DNA of 43,079 nt from Streptomyces sp. NK15101 (GTDB lineage Bacteria; Actinomycetota; Actinomycetes; Streptomycetales; Streptomycetaceae): NCBI RefSeq assembly GCF_020400725.1, contig NZ_JAINVG010000066.1, forward strand, positions 1 through 43,079, given 5' to 3'. Both the position numbers and the translations under genes were made by a program. The notes under the pieces were generated by a model, which had not been told where the DNA came from, made no database searches, and saw only the letters and a program-made list of their open reading frames with translations. Below, piece after piece: positions 37,956 to 43,079 of this stretch. The number at the start of each line of letters is the position of its first letter. Within the stretch, counting starts at the first letter, position 1.

Positions 37956-39608
37956 TCAGTTCCGCGGCGCGAGGCACACCAGGCTCTCGTCGGTTCCGAC
38001 GAGCAGGGAGCCCGCGCCGGTGACCGCGACCGCGCGGACCGGGGGGCCCGGGCGGAAGGAGAGCGTCGGACCGCCCTCCGGCCGGTGGAGTTCGACCAGG
38101 CCGTCGGCCCAGGCCGCGGCGACCAGCGGCCCGTGCGGGGTCTCGGTCGCGTGCAGGGAGACGACCGGCGAGGGGCGTTCGGCGAGGGGCTCGGGGCGCG
38201 CGGTGCGGCCCGGCGTCCAGAGCCGGACGCTCCCGTCCGCGCCGCCGGAGCAGACGAACGGGGTCTCGGACTCGACCGCGGCGACGGCCGTGACCCGGCC
38301 GCTGTGCGCGGCCGACTGGTGAAGTCCCGTCAGGCCGAAGGCGTGGACGGAGCCCAGCCGGTCCCCCACCACCACCGAGCCGGCGATCGCCGCGAGGGCC
38401 GTGCCCGGGTGGCGGGCCAGGGTCGCCGAGACCGCCTCGGTCAGCCGCTCCAGGTACGGGGGCCTGGGCACCGTTCCGCGTACGGCGTGCAGCCGGCCCC
38501 GGTCGTCCAGGAGCAGCACCGTGCCGTCGGGCGCGGGCGCCAGCGCGGTGATCCGGCCTGGGACGGTGTGCGCGAGACGGCCGGCCGGGCTCGCGTCGGC
38601 CTCGTGGAGCAGACGCACGGTGCCGGTGGGGTCGCCGACGAGGAGGGTGCCCTCCAGGGGGCCGCCCGCCGCGCCGAGCACGGCGACGGGGCCCGGCCAG
38701 GGCGGTGTCAGGTCGCCGCGGTGACGGGCCCACCGGAGCCGCCACGGCGCGGCCGCCGCGAGGTCGGCGAGCGCGGGGCGGAGCCGGGGGTCGGCACCGT
38801 CGCCCAGCGCGGCGAGCAGGACCAGCGCCCTGTCCGAGGGGTCCTGGTCGCGGCAGAGCGACTGCCCGGCGCGCATCCAGGCCGTGCGGAGCCCCCCGTG
38901 CTCGTCGACGGTGCCCTCGCCGGGCCGGGCGGACGGCTCGGGCCCGTCGAGGGTGCCGGGCACCCCGGCGAGGGCGGCGCCGGTGACGTACGCCGTGGTG
39001 ACGAGCAGCGGGTCGGCCGCGCAGACGGCGGCCGGGTCGGAGAGGTCCGGCAGCGGCGGGGCCGGCTCCGCCCGGACGCCGTCGGCGGACTCGGGGCCGC
39101 CGTCCAGGTCGACGACGGTGACCCGGCGTCCGGCGCGCAGGGCGGCCGGGGCCGGGGTGTCGCTCCGGGCCTCGACCACGAGGCGGATCCTCCCGACTTC
39201 GGCGAGCTCCACGATGAGCCGGGTGAGCGCGGCGGGTTCGGCGGCCGCGTGGAGGTCCGTGAGGAGGAGGACGGCCCGGCCGGCGGGCCGCGGCTCGCTG
39301 GTGGCGAGGGCGTGGACGAGGTCGCCGGGCGACCGGGCCACGACACCGAGGCGGTCGGCGATCGTCCAGGCCGCGCCGAGGGCGCTCTGCCCGGCGAGCG
39401 GGACGAGCGCCCGGGGCGCCCGGCGGCGGGAGCGTCCGGAGCGCGGGCCGTGGGCGGCGAGCCAGCCGAGGAGCGCCGTCTTGCCGTTGCCCGGGGCGCC
39501 GGTGACGAGACAGAGCCGGGGCGCCTCGGGATCGGTGAGCCAGCCGAGCAGCGCGGCGGCCTCGGGTTCCGTACCGCCCCATGCCGGGGGCGGACTCGCG
39601 GACGGCAT
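37956..39608 (-). CDS. P-loop ATPase fused to a beta-propeller (WD40-like) domain
   Basis: A 550-residue protein with two halves. The N-terminal half (about 10-265) is a STAND/AAA-like NTPase: Walker A GAPGNGKTA near residue 40 and a Walker B-like AVLLLTDLH near 115. The C-terminal half (about 300-550) is a set of short beta repeats of WD40/propeller type (GGADGSVRLWTPGR, SLHATETPHGPLVAAAWADG, LVELHRPEGGP, VRAVAVTGAGSLLVGTDESL). ATG 39608 was preferred over an in-frame GTG 12 bases upstream because GAGG lies 6 bases in front of the ATG. NTPase-propeller fusions often act as signal scaffolds, but no specific function can be stated. Convergent with the TPR gene. Confidence 0.75.
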   Translation of the reverse strand: MPSASPPPAWGGTEPEAAALLGWLTDPEAPRLCLVTGAPGNGKTALLGWLAAHGPRSGRSRRRAPRALVPLAGQSALGAAWTIADRLGVVARSPGDLVHALATSEPRPAGRAVLLLTDLHAAAEPAALTRLIVELAEVGRIRLVVEARSDTPAPAALRAGRRVTVVDLDGGPESADGVRAEPAPPLPDLSDPAAVCAADPLLVTTAYVTGAALAGVPGTLDGPEPSARPGEGTVDEHGGLRTAWMRAGQSLCRDQDPSDRALVLLAALGDGADPRLRPALADLAAAAPWRLRWARHRGDLTPPWPGPVAVLGAAGGPLEGTLLVGDPTGTVRLLHEADASPAGRLAHTVPGRITALAPAPDGTVLLLDDRGRLHAVRGTVPRPPYLERLTEAVSATLARHPGTALAAIAGSVVVGDRLGSVHAFGLTGLHQSAAHSGRVTAVAAVESETPFVCSGGADGSVRLWTPGRTARPEPLAERPSPVVSLHATETPHGPLVAAAWADGLVELHRPEGGPTLSFRPGPPVRAVAVTGAGSLLVGTDESLVCLAPRN

Positions 39609-39733
39609 GGGACACCTCACGGGTGACGCGGTACGGCGAACGGCTGACGCCTCCGACCTTAGTCGTCCCGGGGCCGCGGGGAGCCCCGTCGATCAGGACC
39701 GGATCATGCCCTGTCCGGTCGGCGGGGAGGGTC

Positions 39734-40681
39734 TCAGCACTCCGAGCCGGTGAAGTGCTCTCGCACCAGGGCCTGGACGACGGTCAGGTCCTGGGCGATC
39801 AGGGCGTCCAGCAGGGCGGTGTGCTCGGCGGCGTCGGCGACGAGGTCGCCGTGGCGGAGGGCGGGGGCGCTGATCAGGGGCCACTGCGAGCGGCGGTGGA
39901 GGTCGTCCGCGACGGCGAGCAGCTGCTCGTTCCCGGCGAGGGAGAGGACGGCCCGGTGGAAGGCCCGGTCGGTCTCGGCGTAGTGGGCGCGGTCGCCCCG
40001 GGCGGCGGCGGTCGCGGTGGCCTCGGCGAGCGGCCGGAGCTCGGCCCAGCGGGCGGCCGGGACCGTGCGGGCGAGCCGCAGCATGACGGGGACCTCGATG
40101 AGCGCGCGGACCTCGGCGAGTTCGGCGAGCTCGCGGGGGGTGCGCTCGGTGACGCGGAAGCCGCGGTTGGGCACGACCTCGACGGCCCCCTCGACGGCGA
40201 GGCGCTGCATGGCCTCGCGGACGGGGGTGGCCGAGACGCCGAAGCGCTCGGCGAGGACGGGGGCCGAGTACACCTCGCCGGGGCGGAGCTCACCGCCGAC
40301 GAGGGCGGTGCGGAGCGCTTCGAGGATCTGGCCGCGGACGGAGTGCCTGCGCACGGTGCGGGGGCCGGGGCCCGCCGGTTCGTCGTGGGTGTGCTCACCG
40401 CGGGCGTGCTCGGGGCCACGGCCCGGCTCCGTGCCGCGCGTCTGCTCCGGGACCCGTGCGGACTCCGCGCGCGGCGGCTCCGGACGTACGGACGCCGTGC
40501 GCGCGGACTCCGGACGTACGGTCCCCGCGGCGTCGCCGAAGGGCGGGGACGGTCTCTCCGTCGCCCGCTCGCGCGCTGCGCCCTGCTCCACCCGGGTCCT
40601 CCTGCGGCCTCGTGCCGGGCCCGGCTCGCGTCGCCAGGGCCCTCTGTGCACCATAGGCGAACGGACCGACATCCGGGGCAT
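39734..40681 (-). CDS. GntR-family (FCD) transcriptional regulator with long N-terminal extension
   Basis: About 315 residues depending on the start. The GntR winged HTH spans about 118-185: VRRHSVRGQILEALRTALVG, GELRPGEVYSAPVLAERFGV, SATPVREAMQRLAVEGAVEV, with VPNRGFRVTE as the wing. The FCD ligand domain follows, with the metal-site pattern D...H (YAETDRAFHRAVLSLAGNEQ) and the later His residues (AAEHTALLDALI; REHFTG). The first ~110 residues are an Arg/Pro/Glu-rich low-complexity tail containing repeats of VRPE-type units (DNA repeat TCCGGACGTACGG near 40470 and 40510). Several in-frame ATGs (40681, 40672, 40654) compete and no clear ribosome site decides; the true start may be further in. 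Acid or amino-acid effector unknown. Confidence 0.82.
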   Translation of the reverse strand: MPRMSVRSPMVHRGPWRREPGPARGRRRTRVEQGAARERATERPSPPFGDAAGTVRPESARTASVRPEPPRAESARVPEQTRGTEPGRGPEHARGEHTHDEPAGPGPRTVRRHSVRGQILEALRTALVGGELRPGEVYSAPVLAERFGVSATPVREAMQRLAVEGAVEVVPNRGFRVTERTPRELAELAEVRALIEVPVMLRLARTVPAARWAELRPLAEATATAAARGDRAHYAETDRAFHRAVLSLAGNEQLLAVADDLHRRSQWPLISAPALRHGDLVADAAEHTALLDALIAQDLTVVQALVREHFTGSEC

Positions 40682-40740
40682 ACGGGCTGCCCCGCAGGTG
40701 GGAGGGGTTCTCCGGTGGTGAGAGACCACCCCGAATCGGG

Positions 40741-40759
40741 TAAGGTAAGGCTAACCTGC
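40741..40759 (+). promoter_or_regulatory. Iron box (DmdR1/IdeR-type operator)
   Basis: TAAGGTAAGGCTAACCTGC matches the 19-bp consensus TTAGGTTAGGCTAACCTAA at 15 positions, including the whole central AGGCTAACCT. It ends 25 bases before the FhuF-like ATG, so DmdR1 with Fe2+ would block that promoter. It also lies upstream of the divergent GntR gene. Confidence 0.85.
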
Positions 40760-40784
40760 CAACGCTCGCGATTCGGTGGTCCGC

Positions 40785-41651
40785 ATGACCGTCCCCGCCC
40801 TGTTGCCCGCTCCCCTCGCCTCGCCCGTCGCGGCTTCCTACGCCCGGCTCTCCGAGGTCTTCTCCGGCCTGCGGATGGAGGAACACGCCCGGGGCGAACT
40901 GCTGCCGAGCGGCGTGGGCTGGGTCGGCGCGGACGAGCTCGCGGCCGGCGGCCCCCGCCTCGACGCCTTCCTCGCCTGGGACGACGCGCAGGTGCTGCGC
41001 GACCACGGCACCCGCGCCCGCCCCGACGTCGTCGCGAGCTTCGGGCTGCACCGGTACGCCTGGCCCGCCTGTCTCCTCGTCACCCTCCCCTGGTTCCTGG
41101 ACCGCAGGGTGCCCCGCCTGCCCGTCCGGAACGTGGCCTTCCAGCGTGCGATCGGCCGCATGGCGGTCCGGGTGGAGGAGTTCGCCTGCCTGCCGGGCGA
41201 CCCCGCGGCCGCCCTCCCCGGCGCCCGGGTCGTCGCCGACGAGGAGGCGCTGCGGGCCGAGGTGCGCGCCTCGCTCGCCGAGCACTTCGAGGCCGTCCTC
41301 GACGGCTTCGGTCCCCGGATGCGGCGCGGCCGCCGGGCCCTGTGGGGGATGGCCACGGACGAGATCGTCGAGGGCCTCTGGTACGTCGCGGCCCTGCTCG
41401 GCGAGGAGCGGCGGGCGATGGCCGAGCTCGAACTCCTCCTGCCGGGCACCCCCAAGCCGTACAAGCCGTACGCGGGCGGGGCGGGTTTCCGCGAGCTGGC
41501 CGGCACCGAGGGGGCGGACGGCGCCCCGCGCGTCACCCGCGACCGGGCCACGTGCTGCTTCTTCTACACGCTGCGCCCCGAGGACACCTGTCTCACCTGT
41601 CCGCGCACCTGCGACGCCGAGCGCGTCCGCCGACTGGCCGCGCCCGCCTGA
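40785..41651 (+). CDS. FhuF-like siderophore-iron reductase, 2Fe-2S protein
   Basis: A 288-residue protein of the FhuF/siderophore-iron reductase type, which releases iron from internalised ferric siderophores. The diagnostic C-terminal cluster site is CC-x10-C-x2-C: C257, C258, C269 and C272, followed by C276 (TCCFFYTLRPEDTCLTCPRT then C). Upstream, YAWPACLLVTLPWFL and PVRNVAFQRAIGRMAV match the family body. ATG 40785 is used; a GTG 9 bases upstream is also in frame. An excellent iron box immediately upstream shows that it belongs to the iron-starvation regulon. No siderophore synthesis or uptake genes are in the window, so it is a stand-alone regulon member here. Confidence 0.88.
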   Translation: MTVPALLPAPLASPVAASYARLSEVFSGLRMEEHARGELLPSGVGWVGADELAAGGPRLDAFLAWDDAQVLRDHGTRARPDVVASFGLHRYAWPACLLVTLPWFLDRRVPRLPVRNVAFQRAIGRMAVRVEEFACLPGDPAAALPGARVVADEEALRAEVRASLAEHFEAVLDGFGPRMRRGRRALWGMATDEIVEGLWYVAALLGEERRAMAELELLLPGTPKPYKPYAGGAGFRELAGTEGADGAPRVTRDRATCCFFYTLRPEDTCLTCPRTCDAERVRRLAAPA

Positions 41652-41685
41652 GGCTCCTGGGCCACGACCTCGATTACGCCACCCG

Positions 41686-41706
41686 TTCGAGTGGCTCGAA
41701 TCGAAC
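41686..41706. repeat. Palindrome cluster upstream of the DUF2637 gene
   Basis: TTCGAG-TGG-CTCGAA is a perfect 6-bp inverted repeat, followed directly by TCGAAC. A third GTTCGA occurs at 41731. All lie between the FhuF-like stop and the DUF2637 gene. They could be operator sites or the stem of a weak terminator. Confidence 0.5.
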
Positions 41707-41797
41707 TCAATCACCCCTCCCTGTACGGGTGTTCGACCAGATCGCACCTATTCGTGCGCCCCGCGACCCCGATGGCGTGCTCTTGCCCCGAAACCCC

Positions 41798-41826
41798 TTG
41801 AGCACCCCACGGGGTCGGCCAGTATG
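41798..41826 (+). promoter_or_regulatory. Possible promoter of the DUF2637 gene
   Basis: TTGAGC and AGTATG are separated by 17 bases and lie about 40 bases before the ATG. The -35 is good, the -10 is weak. Confidence 0.38.
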
Positions 41827-41864
41827 GGCCGCCAAACGCCCTACTGCGATGCAAGGGACACCGC

Positions 41865-42977
41865 ATGAGACTGACCGACATATCGCTGGACTGGCTGCTT
41901 CCGGGTGGCGTGATGGTGGCCGGAGTCCTGACGGCGGTGGCGGTGCTCGCGCGCGGGAAGCGCGCCGGTGACCAGGCCGCGGCCGACGACTCCTGGGAAC
42001 GCAGCGAGGAGCGCCGCAGACGCAAGGAGGCCGTCTACGGATTCGCCTCGTACGGTCTGCTCTTCCTCTGCGCGGCCGTCGCGGCGGCGCTCTCCTTCCA
42101 CGGTCTCGTCGGCTTCGGCCGGCAGAACCTGAACCTCGCCGGGGGCTGGGAGTACCTCGTCCCCTTCGGCCTCGACGGCGCCGCCATGTTCTGCTCGGTG
42201 CTCGCGGTCCGCGAGGCCAGCCACGGCGACGCGGCCCTCGGCTCGCGCCTGCTCGTCTGGCTGTTCGCGGGCGCGGCGGCCTGGTTCAACTGGGTGCACG
42301 CACCGCGCGGTCTGGGCCACGACGGCGCTCCGCACTTCTTCGCCGGCATGTCCCTCTCGGCGGCGGTCCTCTTCGACCGGGCGCTGAAGCAGACCCGCAG
42401 GGCCGCGCTGCGCGAGCAGGGCCTGGTGCCCCGCCCGCTGCCGCAGATCCGCATCGTGCGGTGGCTGAGGGCGCCCCGGGAGACCTTCGCGGCCTGGTCG
42501 CTGATGCTCCTGGAGGGCGTGCGGACCCTGGACGAGGCGGTCGACGAGGTGCGCGAGGACCGGCGGGAGAAGGAGCAGAACCGGCTCCGCCGGCGCGACC
42601 AGGTCAAGCTGGACCGGGCCAGGCTCAAGGCGATCAACCGTCAGCACCGTGCCTTCGGGCTCGGCCGCGGCGGCGGTCGCCAGGTCGAGATGGCGGCCCT
42701 CGGCACCTCGTCCGGTACGGGTCCCGGCCCGGGTGCGGGCAGCGGTTCGGGCTCCGCGACGGCGGCCGTGCAGGCAGCCGTCGCGGAGCCCGCCATAGCG
42801 GACCCCGGACAGTTGCCGCTTCGACCCCGGCCCTCCCTCCAAGCCGTGAGGGGCGATGAGCCCCGCCCCGGCGAGTCCCGGACGGTGGACCTCACCGCCG
42901 AGGACGACACCCAGGCGCTGCCCCGTCTCGACTCCCTGGAGCGCAAGCTCAAGGATCTGGAGCAGCAGTTCGGCTGA
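41865..42977 (+). CDS. DUF2637-domain membrane protein
   Basis: A 370-residue protein. An N-terminal helix (DWLLPGGVMVAGVLTAVAVL) is followed by an acidic/basic segment and then four further helices (ASYGLLFLCAAVAAALSFHG, LVPFGLDGAAMFCSVLAV, RLLVWLFAGAAAWFNWVHAP, FFAGMSLSAAVLFDRAL). This is the DUF2637 pattern seen in actinomycete spread (SpdB-like) and chromosomal membrane proteins. The cytoplasmic C-terminal half has a charged coiled-coil-like helix (about 220-265, DEAVDEVREDRREKEQNRLR), a Gly/Ser/Pro-rich linker and a short final helix (LDSLERKLKDLEQQFG). ATG 41865 follows CAAGGGA. No plasmid or conjugation genes accompany it here, so a role in DNA transfer is not supported by context. Confidence 0.85.
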   Translation: MRLTDISLDWLLPGGVMVAGVLTAVAVLARGKRAGDQAAADDSWERSEERRRRKEAVYGFASYGLLFLCAAVAAALSFHGLVGFGRQNLNLAGGWEYLVPFGLDGAAMFCSVLAVREASHGDAALGSRLLVWLFAGAAAWFNWVHAPRGLGHDGAPHFFAGMSLSAAVLFDRALKQTRRAALREQGLVPRPLPQIRIVRWLRAPRETFAAWSLMLLEGVRTLDEAVDEVREDRREKEQNRLRRRDQVKLDRARLKAINRQHRAFGLGRGGGRQVEMAALGTSSGTGPGPGAGSGSGSATAAVQAAVAEPAIADPGQLPLRPRPSLQAVRGDEPRPGESRTVDLTAEDDTQALPRLDSLERKLKDLEQQFG

Positions 42978-43079
42978 ACGGGGGAACAGAAGGAGACCGG
43001 CGGGGGGGCCCCCCCCCCGGCCCCCCCCCCCCCCCCCCCCCCCCACCCCCCCCCCCCCCCCGCCCCCCCCCGCCCCCCC
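42978..43079. other. Degenerate poly-C window end, probable sequencing or assembly artefact
   Basis: From about 43000 the sequence collapses into long C runs broken by single G or A bases, preceded by a G run followed by a C run. Nothing biological can be read from it. It most likely marks a low-quality contig end. Confidence 0.85.

Noticed and set aside
41681..41710. TTCGAGTGGCTCGAA-like segment as a tRNA T-arm
   Set aside because: No acceptor, D or anticodon stems can be built around it, and there is no CCA-compatible 7-bp acceptor pairing.

Overview
The window is very GC-rich actinomycete DNA, almost certainly Streptomyces. The evidence is third-position G/C throughout, GTG starts, 4-bp stop/start overlaps, a DmdR/IdeR-type iron box, a PHO-box-like repeat, a sugar ABC operon without its own ATPase, and a DUF2637 gene. 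It holds about 28 genes. No rRNA, tRNA, CRISPR array, transposase or origin was seen.

Layout. (1) 1-780: the 3' part of lgt. (2) 850-8259, minus strand: one tightly overlapping operon of three ADP-ribosylglycohydrolase paralogues, a ribokinase, a type III CoA-transferase and a HpcH/citrate-lyase-type lyase. A fourth hydrolase survives only as a 3' stump at 8259-8413, fused to the 3' stump of an ankyrin gene. (3) 8531-10365: a divergent CGNR zinc-finger regulator and MFS exporter, followed by the 3' stump of an acyl-CoA dehydrogenase. (4) 10577-17157: a large LuxR-family ATPase regulator, a secreted M4 metalloprotease, and a beta-propeller phytase preceded by a PHO-like box. (5) 17311-19177: acyl-CoA dehydrogenase and a divergent TetR regulator sharing a 14-bp perfect palindrome. 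(6) 19416-27740: a sugar operon (binding lipoprotein, two permeases, GH1 glucosidase), its divergent ROK regulator and a secreted discoidin/beta-helix protein. (7) 27964-36736: a purine catabolic cluster with three-subunit xanthine dehydrogenase, AzgA-type purine permease, XdhC-type maturation factor and divergent PucR. (8) 37112-42977: a TPR protein, an ATPase/beta-propeller protein, a GntR/FCD regulator, an iron-boxed FhuF-like protein and a DUF2637 membrane protein. The last 100 bases degrade into poly-C, probably a contig end.

Functional reading. Three catabolic modules with their regulators dominate: ADP-ribose/ribose-type, oligosaccharide and purine. Small iron-, phosphate- and fatty-acid-related units lie between them. 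The least conventional part is the ADP-ribosylglycohydrolase operon. It joins glycosidic-bond hydrolases and a ribose-phosphorylating kinase to CoA-transfer and CoA-lyase steps. It also carries two in-frame copies of a hairpin repeat and appears to have lost its original upstream end by rearrangement. All functional statements are from sequence reading alone; no database search was possible.
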